DNA of 64,000 nt from Proteus penneri. GTDB taxonomy: Bacteria; Pseudomonadota; Gammaproteobacteria; Enterobacterales; Enterobacteriaceae. Where the stretch lies: contig NZ_PHFJ01000001.1 of assembly GCF_003144535.1 (NCBI RefSeq), forward strand, positions 62,001 through 126,000. Reading direction: 5' to 3'. The notes under the pieces are model-generated. The model was not told where the DNA came from. It worked only from the letters and a program-made list of their open reading frames with translations, and ran no database searches. Of the stretch, positions 10,210-19,057 are shown piece by piece (position 1 is the stretch's first letter; every line of letters begins with the position of its first letter). A program made the position numbers and the translations under genes.

Positions 10210-11010
10210 ATGGATTGGCTCTTTTCAGATGGCATCTACCTTCTTCTCTTTTTGGTGGCTTTAATCGCAGGTTTTATTGATTCAATTGCTGGTGGTGGTG
10301 GATTAATCACTATTCCAGCTTTGTTATCCGCTGGGATCTCGCCTGTTCAGGCTCTTGCAACAAATAAACTGCAATCAGTAGGTGGTTCATTTTCGGCTAC
10401 GCTCTACTTTATACGTCGAAAAGTGATTGATTTAAGAGCGCAGCGATTTGCCATTTTAATGACGTTTATTGGTGCTGTTTCTGGTGTCATGTTGGTACAG
10501 TTTATTAATCCAGAAATTCTTAAACAAGCACTTCCTATTCTTACCATCGCTATCGGTTTCTATTTTCTTCTTACTCCATCAATCGGTGCTCAAGACAGTA
10601 AACAACGTATTGGCTATTATACTTTTGGTGCAATATTAGGCGGCGGTGTCGGTTTTTATGATGGTATTTTTGGGCCGGGTACAGGTTCTTTTTTCGCTTT
10701 AGGTTATGTCATGTTACTTGGATATAATCTTTCAAAAGCAACAGCTCATGCTAAATTACTCAACTTCACCTCTAATTTTGGCTCTTTACTGTTTTTTATT
10801 ATTGGTGGGCAGGTTATTTGGACTATTGGTTTAGTTATGCTTTGTGGGCAGTTTATTGGTGCTCGCTTAGGTGCAGGTTTAGTCTTAACAAAAGGGCAAA
10901 AATTAATAAGACCTATGTTGGTCATTATCTCCTTTTTGATGAGCATCAAACTCATTAATGACAATCATGGTGATACTATTGCACTTTGGTTCTCTGCACT
11001 TTTTAATTAG
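10210..11010 (+). CDS. yfcA: TSUP family inner membrane protein YfcA
   Basis: Polytopic membrane protein of 266 residues from the TauE/SafE (TSUP) family, whose members export or import sulfur-containing or organic anions. The substrate of YfcA is unknown. The characteristic N-terminal repeat GFIDSIAGGGGLITIPALL and the second-half counterpart GFYDGIFGPGTGSFF are both visible, and hydrophobic segments fill most of the sequence. It precedes epmC with only 19 bases between, and both probably lie in one transcript. Confidence 0.92.
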   Translation: MDWLFSDGIYLLLFLVALIAGFIDSIAGGGGLITIPALLSAGISPVQALATNKLQSVGGSFSATLYFIRRKVIDLRAQRFAILMTFIGAVSGVMLVQFINPEILKQALPILTIAIGFYFLLTPSIGAQDSKQRIGYYTFGAILGGGVGFYDGIFGPGTGSFFALGYVMLLGYNLSKATAHAKLLNFTSNFGSLLFFIIGGQVIWTIGLVMLCGQFIGARLGAGLVLTKGQKLIRPMLVIISFLMSIKLINDNHGDTIALWFSALFN

Positions 11011-11029
11011 GAATAAATGGTTTTTTTAA

Positions 11030-11584
11030 ATGTCAGCACATCATTATCAACAGTTAATTGATATCTTTAATCAATGTTTTAGCGAAAGTTTCCAAACCCG
11101 TTTAGTTAAAGGGGATGATGAGCCAATTTATTTGCCAGCAAATGAAGAGACTCCTTATCATCAAATTATTTTTGCTCATGGTTTTTATGCCAGCGCATTA
11201 CATGAAATATCGCATTGGTGTATCGCCGGAGAGGCTCGTCGGCAACAAGTTGATTATGGTTACTGGTATTGCCCAGATGGACGAGATGAAACTACTCAAA
11301 GACAGTTCGAAATTGTAGAAATCAAACCTCAAGCATTAGATTGGTTATTCTGCCAAGCTGCTGGTTATCCTTTTAATGTTAGTTGTGACAATTTAGAAGG
11401 TAACTTTGAACCTGATCGTTATGAATTTAGAAATAAAGTGAGAGAACAAGTTCTCGCTTATTTACGAGACAAAAACACACCACCTCGTGCACAGCTATTT
11501 ATTAATGCGTTACATTTGTTTTACAATACCCCAGAGCTAACGGAAGAGATGTTTCCTTATCAGGAAAATCCTTTAGTTAATTAA
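11030..11584 (+). CDS. epmC: Elongation factor P hydroxylase EpmC
   Basis: Hydroxylates the beta-lysylated lysine of elongation factor P, the last step of the EpmA/EpmB/EpmC modification pathway. It has 184 residues, against 182 in E. coli, with near-identity in the segment HGFYASALHEISHWCIAGEARR. The HEISH metal-ligand motif and the conserved YWYCPDGRDE follow. It is closely spaced behind yfcA and is followed by yfcL, in the E. coli order. Confidence 0.94.
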   Translation: MSAHHYQQLIDIFNQCFSESFQTRLVKGDDEPIYLPANEETPYHQIIFAHGFYASALHEISHWCIAGEARRQQVDYGYWYCPDGRDETTQRQFEIVEIKPQALDWLFCQAAGYPFNVSCDNLEGNFEPDRYEFRNKVREQVLAYLRDKNTPPRAQLFINALHLFYNTPELTEEMFPYQENPLVN

Positions 11585-11737
11585 GGATTGCGAGAATAAC
11601 TATCGCCTATCCACTGTGAAGGTTTTACCCAATAGGGTGGAGTCTGAAGTAGTAAGGTTGCTGGAACACACGTATTTATGCTTTGCTAATACAAGGTAAA
11701 TATAAAAGATAGCAACATTATATATTGAGGATAAATA

Positions 11738-12010
11738 ATGCTTTCTGAGTATGAAGCGTACTTATTAGATAAAATTGATAGCCGTGTTGAACATGCCACT
11801 GACGATGAGTTATTTGCAGGTGGGTATTTACAAGGTCATATTACACTAGCTATTGCTGAACTAGAGCAAGAAAATAACACACAGTTAGAAGCGTTAAGAG
11901 CGCGTGTAGAAGAGAGCATTCAAAAGGCGATAAAAGCAGGTGAACTTTCACCTCCAGATCAAGCGTTAGTTTTATCTACATGGCATGATTTAGTTAACTC
12001 AATTAATTAA
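11738..12010 (+). CDS. yfcL: YfcL family protein
   Basis: A 90-residue soluble, acidic protein homologous to E. coli YfcL; no function is established. It is rich in Glu/Ala helices. The opening SEYEAYLLDKIDSRVEHATDDELFAGGYLQGH is the conserved family block. It is separated from epmC by about 150 bases without features, begins with a GAGGATAA ribosome site, and is followed by an intrinsic terminator that ends this gene cluster. Confidence 0.9.
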   Translation: MLSEYEAYLLDKIDSRVEHATDDELFAGGYLQGHITLAIAELEQENNTQLEALRARVEESIQKAIKAGELSPPDQALVLSTWHDLVNSIN

Positions 12011-12030
12011 TTTGGCATGTCGATTAAGAG

Positions 12031-12060
12031 AACAACCGGCATAAATCGGTTGTTTTTTCT
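12031..12060 (+). terminator. Intrinsic terminator after yfcL
   Basis: A perfect 8-base stem (AACAACCG/CGGTTGTT) with an 8-base loop leads into six T. It lies 20 bases after the yfcL stop. Confidence 0.92.
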
Positions 12061-12337
12061 TTCTTAAAATCTCATTAAAATAATGACACTTAAGTTATAT
12101 TTAGGATATTTGCTGTTGAATTAGACTGGTTTTTATACAAAAATTGATCCTCACTATTTATCAATTGTTTTTATTTGATTTTTCAAAGTCGATGTATCTC
12201 TCATTGATTAAGCATAATAGTGCTATCTTTTGTAACTCCTTGCCATTTCTGTAAAATTACTTTTAAATGTTTTTTAGGAATGTTTCTCGGGATGCAAATG
12301 ATTTGCATAGAATATTTATGATAAGGATAACGATACG
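12061..12337. other. Upstream region of the lipoprotein gene
   Basis: AT-rich intergenic DNA following the yfcL terminator. Its one notable element is the perfect 17-base palindrome at 12292-12308, 29 bases before the lipoprotein ATG. A TATTTATGATAAGG stretch next to it could hold the -10 region, followed by the ribosome site AAGGA. Confidence 0.5.
12292..12308. promoter_or_regulatory. Perfect palindrome, candidate operator before the lipoprotein gene
   Basis: ATGCAAATGATTTGCAT is two 8-base arms around a central G. It sits where a repressor would overlap the promoter of the downstream lipoprotein gene. The centre AAATGATTT resembles a Fur half-site pair (7-1-7 pattern), with five of seven positions matching in each arm. 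The palindrome is certain; the regulator is a guess. Confidence 0.5.
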
Positions 12338-13234
12338 ATGAAAAATTTCTTTAAAATAGGCCTACTGACTAGTGCTGTTTTATTTTTATCTGCTTGTGAT
12401 CAATTTGATTTAGATAATAAAAAGAATAAGTTTTATTACAGTAATCCAAGCGAGAAAGTCATTAGTTTTAACGTTGATGGTAAAGAATATCAGGTTGAGC
12501 CGGGTAAAAATGGTTACATAACGCTGTCTCCAGGTGAACATAATTTAACAGATAGCGCCGGTAATAATGCTCGATTTATGGTTTATGATCATAATAACGG
12601 TGGCATATTAAATCCTGATAATTTCATGTATTACACCCTTTCTGAAGTTTATGCCGTAAAGGGAAAAACAAACCAATTTAAACCTGTTGATTACCCCGTT
12701 ATTATTAATGGCTATGAATTTGAACTTCCAGTGCGTAGCACTAATGCCACATTAATTGACGGTAATGTTTTTCAGTGTACTTATGCTTTAGGTGAGCCAT
12801 TTCCTAATGAGATCCGTACTCGTAATAAAAATAATGACGGTAGTATAAAAAATAAATGCTTTGATAAACCTGAATTTGTTAAATATATTTCAGCGGAATA
12901 CAGTAAAGATTTAGCTCCGTTTACTCAAGAAGATGAGTATAACGATTCTGTTAACCTTGATTTAGACTATATGTTACCGACAGCAGAATTTACTGATCCT
13001 GATATTCAAGCCGATGCAGAAGAGCTAGTGTCATTATTAAATCAAATTCAAGAAAGTGATGATCCAAAGATCCATAACGCATTAAAAGATAAACTTTATA
13101 AGGCGACACTTGCTGTCTCTAGCACGTATGCTAATAGAGTGGTGAAAGACTCGGTAGAAGACAACAAGTATTACAACCATTTTATGGAAGAGAGTGGTAA
13201 ATTTCAATCTTACGGTATATTACCTAAAAAGTAA
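12338..13234 (+). CDS. Uncharacterised lipoprotein
   Basis: A 298-residue protein with a clear lipoprotein signal. A positively charged start and hydrophobic stretch end in the lipobox LSAC, giving a lipidated Cys at residue 20, followed by DQ. An Asp at +2 predicts retention in the inner membrane by the E. coli rule. The mature part is hydrophilic, with an early beta-rich, PEGA-like segment (NVDGKEYQVEPGKNGYITLSPGEH) and a helical C-terminal half. I do not recognise a functional family. It has its own palindrome-bearing promoter region and its own terminator, so it is a single-gene unit inserted between yfcL and mnmC relative to E. coli. Confidence 0.85.
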   Translation: MKNFFKIGLLTSAVLFLSACDQFDLDNKKNKFYYSNPSEKVISFNVDGKEYQVEPGKNGYITLSPGEHNLTDSAGNNARFMVYDHNNGGILNPDNFMYYTLSEVYAVKGKTNQFKPVDYPVIINGYEFELPVRSTNATLIDGNVFQCTYALGEPFPNEIRTRNKNNDGSIKNKCFDKPEFVKYISAEYSKDLAPFTQEDEYNDSVNLDLDYMLPTAEFTDPDIQADAEELVSLLNQIQESDDPKIHNALKDKLYKATLAVSSTYANRVVKDSVEDNKYYNHFMEESGKFQSYGILPKK

Positions 13235-13271
13235 GGTATTCAAAGAGTAAAAAGCTATCCAATGCAATTAT

Positions 13272-13297
13272 AAGCCATCCAATCGGGTGGCTTTTTT
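13272..13297 (+). terminator. Intrinsic terminator after the lipoprotein gene
   Basis: The stem AAGCCATCC/GGGTGGCTT (one G-T pair) with a 4-base loop runs into six T, about 40 bases after the stop. Confidence 0.9.
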
Positions 13298-13343
13298 AAC
13301 GTATTTAATTCACTAAAGAATAAGAACATCACTGGAAATCTCT

Positions 13344-13892
13344 ATGACAACAACACAAACCAAAATAAAAAATAACGATATTACTCTTCGCCCCACACAA
13401 ATTGATGATGCAATTAAATTACCTATTATCGAGCAATCAGCAGGGCAATTATTTAGCACCTTAGAAGATTTAAGTTGGATAAGCGAAAGTGGCGTACAAA
13501 GCGTTGAAAAACATTTACTCTTTATTAACCATAAAGGGCATTGGGTAGCTGTTAATAGTGAGAATGATCCCGTCGGTTTTATTATGACGAAGCCATTACC
13601 AGAAAGTTTATTTATTCATGAACTCTCAGTGAGTCAAGACTGGCAAAATAGAGGAATTGGTAAATTACTTATTCAAAAAGTAAAAGATGAAGCCAAACTA
13701 CATAAGTTTGATGCTGTTACGTTGACAACATTTCGCCATGTTCCTTGGAATGCACCGTATTATCAACGTTTAGGTTTTTCTATTTTACCTGAAAACGAAA
13801 TTCCTCATTCTTTGCAAGAAATCTTAGATGATGAAGTTGAAAGTGGGGGTTTTGTAAAAGAAATGCGCTGTGCAATGAAGTTTGAGGTTTAG
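13344..13892 (+). CDS. GNAT family N-acetyltransferase
   Basis: A 182-residue acetyl-CoA-dependent acetyltransferase; the substrate cannot be read from the sequence. The central beta strand IHELSVSQDWQNRGIGKLLIQKV holds the acetyl-CoA-binding Q/R-x-x-G-x-G/A motif (QNRGIG), and the later VPWNAPYYQRLGF is the usual motif B. It stands alone between the lipoprotein gene and the convergent mnmC, a position without counterpart in E. coli. The ATG at 13344 has only a weak upstream purine stretch. Confidence 0.85.
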   Translation: MTTTQTKIKNNDITLRPTQIDDAIKLPIIEQSAGQLFSTLEDLSWISESGVQSVEKHLLFINHKGHWVAVNSENDPVGFIMTKPLPESLFIHELSVSQDWQNRGIGKLLIQKVKDEAKLHKFDAVTLTTFRHVPWNAPYYQRLGFSILPENEIPHSLQEILDDEVESGGFVKEMRCAMKFEV

Positions 13893-13987
13893 TTTCTCTT
13901 TTGATGCGATGATGTCTGATCTCACAATGAGTGGAGTAAAAAGTAAAAATATGCGAGCTAAGCAACCAAGGCCGGCTGCTTATACCT

Positions 13988-16036
13988 TTATTTCACTTCA
14001 ATTGATTTTCCTCGCAGTAATGCTCTTACCCAAAAACGATTAGGGTGTAAGGCATTCAACACATTATCTTCAACTGGAAAAGGTTCATCAAAAATTTGGC
14101 TTGCAAGAATTTCGGCGGATAAAGGTGCTGAACATAATCCACGAGAGCCTAATGCACTGATAATATAAAGTTGATGATAAGCAGGCGCTAAAGCGGGAGT
14201 TTGTCTTCTACGCTTAAATCTATCTAAATGCGTGTATGCTACTCGCAATTTTTCAAAATCAGGCACTTCACCTAATAACGGTAGGTGATCGCGAATAGTA
14301 CAACGAATACCTATTCGCGCTTTATTTTGGCTAAAATCAACTTCTTTAACCCAAGGTGCTTTGGCTAAACACTGTATAAGATGAGCTTGGTTGTTTTCTT
14401 GCTCTTGAGTTGAGATAGCTAAATCTAAGCGATCGCGACGAAAGCTTGCCCCTACACAATGCAAATTATCTTGGTTATCAACCGGTGTAAAATAGCCATC
14501 ATAACAAAGAACGGTTTTTAGCTTTGATAATGTTTTTGTTGTTGGAATATGACTAACTTGGCCTCTGACTGCGCTAATGGGTAATTTGGCACTTTGAGTA
14601 AAGTCTATAATTCTATGGCCATTTGCCAAAATAACGCAATCATGTTGTGATTGAAGATGTATCGTACTCTCTCCATCATGATGAACAACATCTAAGCACC
14701 AAGATGTATCCTGTGCACTTATTTGAGTGACTTGATGATTAAAGCGCAACGTTAAGCCTAATTTTTCAGCATATTTTAATGTATTGATTGTGAGCTCAGT
14801 CGGGGAAAGCCAGCCGGCTTGTGGATAAAACAATGCATCACAATTAATATCTATTCCGCTGATTTTATTAACTTCATCTTCATTGAGGTAACACGCTATT
14901 TGAGCAAAAGGTATGGAATTATCCATAATTCTCTGTGCTTTTTTACGAACTTTCTCGTTATAAATAACCTGAGCAACACCAGACCATTGATGTGAAAAAG
15001 GAATGCCTGCTTTACTCAGATTGTCATAAGTGCGATGAGCGAATAGAAATGCGGTTGTAAAAAATTGCTCTAGTTCATCGGATTTGCCATTGAGTAATGG
15101 ATATAACACGCCTTGTCGATTGCCTGAGGCATTAGTTGCAGGTTGTTTATCTTCACAATATAAGGTGACATTGGCGCCTCTTCTTAAGCAAGAAAGTGCG
15201 ATAAAGGTGCTAGCAATACCCCCGCCTATAATAGCGATATCTTGTGCTTGTGTTGCATGAGGCCGTGCATAATAAGGTAGATATTCAGGGGTGGGAGAAT
15301 GAGGGAATACACCTGTCAGCATCTCTCTTTTTTGCCCAAATCCTTTGATTTTAGTTATCTCAAAACCAACACGTTGTAAACCTCGTTTGACAATCCCGGC
15401 AGCGGTAAATGTTGCAAATGTGCCGTTTTCTCTCATTGAGTCAGCCATTGATTGGAAGAGCGTTTCACTCCACATCTGTGGGTTTTTCGAAGGAGCAAAA
15501 CCATCTAAGAACCATGCATCCACTTTGTTATGTAATGCTTGGCGAGTTTGCGGTAACAAGATGTTGATATCACCAAACCATAAATCCAGTGTAATTGTCC
15601 CATCAGCAAGGATAATGCGGTGGCAACCCGCAATAGCTAATGGCCATTGAGAACAAAGCGCTTGTGAATATTTTTCGAGTTCAGGCCAATGACCATGCGC
15701 AGATTGTAAGTCACTTTTTGTAAGAGGAAATTTCTCAAAACTTACATAATGAAGACGTTTTAAACAAGAGTCAGGCGATGCTTGTCTAAATTGCTCGAAA
15801 GCTTGCCATAGTGTTAAAAAATTAAGCCCAGTACCAAAACCTGTTTCTGCGATAATACATTCAGAGCGTACATGTGTACCGAAACGTGATGGAAAATGAT
15901 TTCCATGTAAGAACACATGTCGAGTTTCTTCTAGACCGTCTTGGTTTGAAAAGTAAATATCGCCAAATTGCTCAGAGATAGGTGTACCAAGTTCATTCCA
16001 ACTTAAAGACGCGGTATTTATCGGGCTATTATTCAC
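13988..16036 (-). CDS. mnmC: Bifunctional tRNA 5-methylaminomethyl-2-thiouridine biosynthesis protein MnmC
   Basis: Carries out the last two steps of mnm5s2U formation at the tRNA wobble base: removal of the carboxymethyl group, then methylation. The protein has 682 residues (E. coli 668). The N-terminal methyltransferase domain (about 1-245) shows AETGFGTGLNFLTLWQAF and DAWFLDGFAPSKNP. The C-terminal FAD oxidase domain opens with IAIIGGGIASTFIALSCLRRG, the dinucleotide-binding motif. It is divergent from fabB, as in E. coli. Confidence 0.95.
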   Translation of the reverse strand: MNNSPINTASLSWNELGTPISEQFGDIYFSNQDGLEETRHVFLHGNHFPSRFGTHVRSECIIAETGFGTGLNFLTLWQAFEQFRQASPDSCLKRLHYVSFEKFPLTKSDLQSAHGHWPELEKYSQALCSQWPLAIAGCHRIILADGTITLDLWFGDINILLPQTRQALHNKVDAWFLDGFAPSKNPQMWSETLFQSMADSMRENGTFATFTAAGIVKRGLQRVGFEITKIKGFGQKREMLTGVFPHSPTPEYLPYYARPHATQAQDIAIIGGGIASTFIALSCLRRGANVTLYCEDKQPATNASGNRQGVLYPLLNGKSDELEQFFTTAFLFAHRTYDNLSKAGIPFSHQWSGVAQVIYNEKVRKKAQRIMDNSIPFAQIACYLNEDEVNKISGIDINCDALFYPQAGWLSPTELTINTLKYAEKLGLTLRFNHQVTQISAQDTSWCLDVVHHDGESTIHLQSQHDCVILANGHRIIDFTQSAKLPISAVRGQVSHIPTTKTLSKLKTVLCYDGYFTPVDNQDNLHCVGASFRRDRLDLAISTQEQENNQAHLIQCLAKAPWVKEVDFSQNKARIGIRCTIRDHLPLLGEVPDFEKLRVAYTHLDRFKRRRQTPALAPAYHQLYIISALGSRGLCSAPLSAEILASQIFDEPFPVEDNVLNALHPNRFWVRALLRGKSIEVK

Positions 16037-16152
16037 GGAACTGCCTGTATTTCTCGAAAAAATTAACAGATATCTTAGCGCCGTTAGGTAGTCTGTACCA
16101 GCCTTAAAGGGAAAAGTGTTTTATCAGCCTATCTCTATTTTTGTAAAAAAGA

Positions 16153-16169
16153 TCCTGATCGGACTTGTT
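16153..16169 (+). promoter_or_regulatory. Probable FadR activator site upstream of fabB
   Basis: TCCTGATCGGACTTGTT agrees with the FadR consensus AACTGGTCNGACNTGTT at all but three defined positions. In E. coli FadR activates fabB from just such a promoter-adjacent site. Here it directly precedes the FabR-like palindrome, the same order as in E. coli. Confidence 0.75.
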
Positions 16170-16170
16170 C

Positions 16171-16188
16171 GGCGTACAACTGTACGCT
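16171..16188. promoter_or_regulatory. Probable FabR operator upstream of fabB
   Basis: GGCGTACAACTGTACGCT contains a perfect palindrome, GCGTACA-AC-TGTACGC (16172-16187). It corresponds to the FabR recognition sequence known from fabA and fabB of E. coli. FabR represses unsaturated fatty-acid synthesis in response to unsaturated acyl-thioesters. It lies one base downstream of the FadR-like site and 54 bases before the fabB start. Confidence 0.82.
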
Positions 16189-16241
16189 AAAGTGCTACTC
16201 AGAAATCCCGCAGCTACAACTATTATTGTAAAGAGGTATGA

Positions 16242-17453
16242 ATGAAGCGCGCAGTGATCACGGGTCTGGGTATTGTTTCGAGCATTGGTAATAACCAGAA
16301 AGAAGTGCTGGATTCTTTAAAAGAAGGTCGTTCCGGGATAACTTTCTCAGAAGAATTTAAAGAGATGGGGCTTCGTAGCCACATTTGGGGCAACGTTAAG
16401 CTTGATACTGAAGGTCTTATTGACCGTAAAATCCGCCGTTTTATGAGCGACGCATCGGTTTATGCCTATTTATCTATGCAAGAAGCGATAGCAGATTCAG
16501 GTCTGAGTGAAGACCAAGTTTCTAATATTCGTTCAGGTTTAGTCGTAGGGTCTGGTGGTGGTTCTCCACGTAATCAGGTTCAAGGTTCTGATGGCATGAG
16601 AGCAAAAGGTCTACGTGGCGTAGGTCCTTATATGGTGACTCGTGCAATGGCATCGGGTGTTTCAGCGTGTTTAGCAACACCTTTTAAAATTAAAGGCGTT
16701 AACTATTCAATCAGTTCTGCTTGTTCAACATCAGCACACTGTATTGGTCACGCCGTTGAGCTTATCCAATTAGGCAAACAAGACGTTGTGTTTGCAGGTG
16801 GTGGCGAAGAGTTAAGTTGGGAAATGACCTGCGAATTTGACGCAATGGGCGCACTTTCAACCAAATATAACGACACACCAAGTAAAGCTTCCCGTACTTA
16901 CGATAAAAACCGTGATGGTTTTGTTATTGCTGGTGGTGGCGGTATTGTGGTTGTTGAAGAGTTAGAGCACGCATTAGCGCGTGGCGCACATATTTATGCT
17001 GAAGTTGTGGGTTATGGTGCAACTTCCGATGGCGCAGATATGGTTGCTCCTTCAGGTGAAGGTGCTGTGCGTTGTATGCAAATGGCAATGCAAGATGTTG
17101 AGAAAGTTGATTACATCAATACACATGGTACTTCAACGCCAGTGGGTGATTTAAAAGAGTTGGAAGCTATCACTGAAGTATTTGGTACACATACACCAGC
17201 TATTTCAGCCACTAAAGCGATGACTGGCCACTCATTAGGTGCGGCTGGTGTACATGAAGCAATTTATAGCTTATTGATGTTAGAGCACGGTTTTATTGCA
17301 CCAAGCATTAATATTGAAGAATTAGACGATAAAGCACAAGGTATGAATATCATTACTCAGCCAACAGAACAGAAGTTGGAGACTGTAATGTCAAATAGCT
17401 TTGGTTTTGGTGGTACTAATGCTTCATTAGTCATGAGTAAATATAAAAATTAG
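16242..17453 (+). CDS. fabB: Beta-ketoacyl-ACP synthase I FabB
   Basis: Condenses malonyl-ACP with acyl-ACP in fatty-acid elongation and is needed for unsaturated fatty acids. The catalytic triad is visible: Cys161 in [12 protein letters not shown], and the two His in [11 protein letters not shown] and [12 protein letters not shown]. It has 403 residues, against 406 in E. coli. The ATG at 16242 is preceded by AAGAGGT. FadR- and FabR-like sites immediately upstream suggest activation by FadR and repression by FabR. A terminator follows. Confidence 0.97.
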   Translation: MKRAVITGLGIVSSIGNNQKEVLDSLKEGRSGITFSEEFKEMGLRSHIWGNVKLDTEGLIDRKIRRFMSDASVYAYLSMQEAIADSGLSEDQVSNIRSGLVVGSGGGSPRNQVQGSDGMRAKGLRGVGPYMVTRAMASGVSACLATPFKIKGVNYSISSACSTSAHCIGHAVELIQLGKQDVVFAGGGEELSWEMTCEFDAMGALSTKYNDTPSKASRTYDKNRDGFVIAGGGGIVVVEELEHALARGAHIYAEVVGYGATSDGADMVAPSGEGAVRCMQMAMQDVEKVDYINTHGTSTPVGDLKELEAITEVFGTHTPAISATKAMTGHSLGAAGVHEAIYSLLMLEHGFIAPSINIEELDDKAQGMNIITQPTEQKLETVMSNSFGFGGTNASLVMSKYKN

Positions 17454-17484
17454 TTGGTTATACTTATACTTTCTTATTAAAAAA

Positions 17485-17516
17485 GCAGGCTTCATTTTAA
17501 TGGAGTCTGCCTTTTT
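17485..17516 (+). terminator. Intrinsic terminator after fabB
   Basis: A 12-base stem with two G-T pairs (GCAGGCTTCATT/AATGGAGTCTGC) is followed by CTTTTT, about 30 bases after the fabB stop. Confidence 0.88.
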
Positions 17517-18015
17517 ATTTTAAAATCACAAGTTAAAATAAATTATTATTCTAATAAAGATACTTTTCGCATAAAAAAATATTTAAAAAAGATTATATAA
17601 ATAATCTTTAAAAAGCCTTTCTAATAGTTACTTATTTTTATTATTCTAAAAAATAGATGGTTTTTTTATAACTAATTGTTTTAAATGATTAAATAAAGTC
17701 AATTGTGTTTTATTTCAATCGTTTGATTTTATTGTAACTAAAATCACTAAATGTTTTGTTTTATATGAAGTTAGGTTAATAGAAAGGGCTAATAGGACAA
17801 AAAGAGCTGTAAAAAATTGATCTGGATTATTTTATTATGAATAAGTAGAAGCTATTTAATATAAAAGTTGGTAATGTTTGCTACGGATACTTGTATTACT
17901 TTATATTTTATACTTTGATTTCTTGTGTCAGTTTTATTTATTAAACCGAACATTATGAATGTGACCGGCTAAGAATTTAGCCGGCATTTTTTATTGTTGT
18001 CTTTTTGACATTGAC
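17517..18015. other. AT-rich intergenic region after fabB
   Basis: About 500 bases, very AT-rich, with no open frame that looks like a gene. The last third holds a possible promoter and an orphan forward-strand terminator, listed separately as a candidate small RNA. In E. coli flk occupies this interval; nothing resembling it remains. Confidence 0.6.
17913..17991 (+). ncRNA. Candidate small RNA ending in an orphan terminator
   Basis: A strong terminator (stem CCGGCTAA/TTAGCCGG at 17965-17984, then CATTTTTT) points rightwards although the nearest upstream gene, fabB, already has its own terminator 450 bases earlier. A promoter-like pair, TTGCTA at 17878 and TATATT at 17902 with an 18-base spacer, would start a transcript of about 80 bases ending here. 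The hairpin is certain; the transcript is inferred. It could instead serve read-through from fabB. Confidence 0.4.
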
Positions 18016-18936
18016 TCACATCTCCTGATGACAATCTGCTTTTTTTTGAGCAGACTGACGTCGGAAATTTAGTGGTGTTCTAAGTTGTTGCACTAAGAGC
18101 ACACCTAGTAACACAATCCCCCCACCCACTAAGTGATAACTATGCATTTCTTCACCAAGAAGTGCGATAGCAATCATTGCAGTAAATAATGGCATTAGGT
18201 TCATAAAAATAGAGGTTGTGTTTGCACCTAATTTCATCACACCTAAAATCCACAGATAAGGTGCAAGAATAGAAGCTCCGATACCTGCAAAGATAACCAA
18301 TCCAATATTATCTTTTGTTAATGCAACACTTTCGGCAAGAAAGAAGTTTGGCAATAATAACAGAACACCAAATCCAATTTGCACATAAAGTGATTGCCAG
18401 TTAGGTAGTGTGATTGACCATCGTTTTGTTAATACACCATAAAGAGCGTATGACGCCGAAGCTATAAACATCATCAATTCACCATAACCCAAGCCTTGGG
18501 AAAGTAACTGAGAGGGTTCGCCACGGCTAATTAGCCAAACTAAGCCACTAATTGAAAGCACAGTGCCTAAAACAATACCTACCGTAGGTACAACACGTAA
18601 AACAAAAATACTAATAATGACGGTTAATAATGGGATAAGAGAATTTAGTATCCCCATAAATGTTGCGCTAACATAATGTGCAGCATAATAAGCCAAACTC
18701 TGGTACATCACCATTCCTAATGCACCAAGAATAAATAATTTCCACCAATATTGTTTGACGGTTTTACGATGATGCCAAACTGGCATAATCAAAAAAGGTG
18801 TCATAATTAAAAAGGCGAGAAACCAACGATAAAAAGAGATAGCCGCAGGATCGATAACAGACGCAGCTGCTTTATTTACGACGGCATTAATGGACCAGAT
18901 CAGTACCGCTAAAAGCGGAAATATTGCGTTTTTCAT
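18016..18936 (-). CDS. EamA/DMT family transporter
   Basis: Inner-membrane protein of the drug/metabolite transporter superfamily with ten predicted helices in two EamA repeats; such proteins usually export amino acids or other metabolites. The substrate is unknown. The first repeat opens with AIFPLLAVLIWSINAVVNKAA, the second near GLGYGELMMFIASASYALYGVLTK. The ATG at 18936 is preferred over a GTG nine bases earlier because a GAGA purine run lies before it, giving 306 residues. It is divergent from an AraC-family gene, a common regulator-exporter pairing, with an inverted repeat between them. Confidence 0.85.
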   Translation of the reverse strand: MKNAIFPLLAVLIWSINAVVNKAAASVIDPAAISFYRWFLAFLIMTPFLIMPVWHHRKTVKQYWWKLFILGALGMVMYQSLAYYAAHYVSATFMGILNSLIPLLTVIISIFVLRVVPTVGIVLGTVLSISGLVWLISRGEPSQLLSQGLGYGELMMFIASASYALYGVLTKRWSITLPNWQSLYVQIGFGVLLLLPNFFLAESVALTKDNIGLVIFAGIGASILAPYLWILGVMKLGANTTSIFMNLMPLFTAMIAIALLGEEMHSYHLVGGGIVLLGVLLVQQLRTPLNFRRQSAQKKADCHQEM

Positions 18937-18977
18937 TGTTCTCACATCTATTTTTAAACCAGGTTGCTATTGTAAGC

Positions 18978-19013
18978 TTGTCTGATTAGATATATATAAT
19001 GAAAACCAGACAA
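18978..19013. promoter_or_regulatory. Inverted repeat between the EamA and AraC-family genes
   Basis: Arms TTGTCTG (18978-18984) and CAGACAA (19007-19013) are separated by 22 AT-rich bases. The position midway between the divergent starts suggests an operator for the AraC-family protein, perhaps overlapping both promoters. The arms are seen; the role is inferred. Confidence 0.4.
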
Positions 19014-19057
19014 CAGATAGGCCAATAAAGACAACATGACAAGAGAACAACATAACG

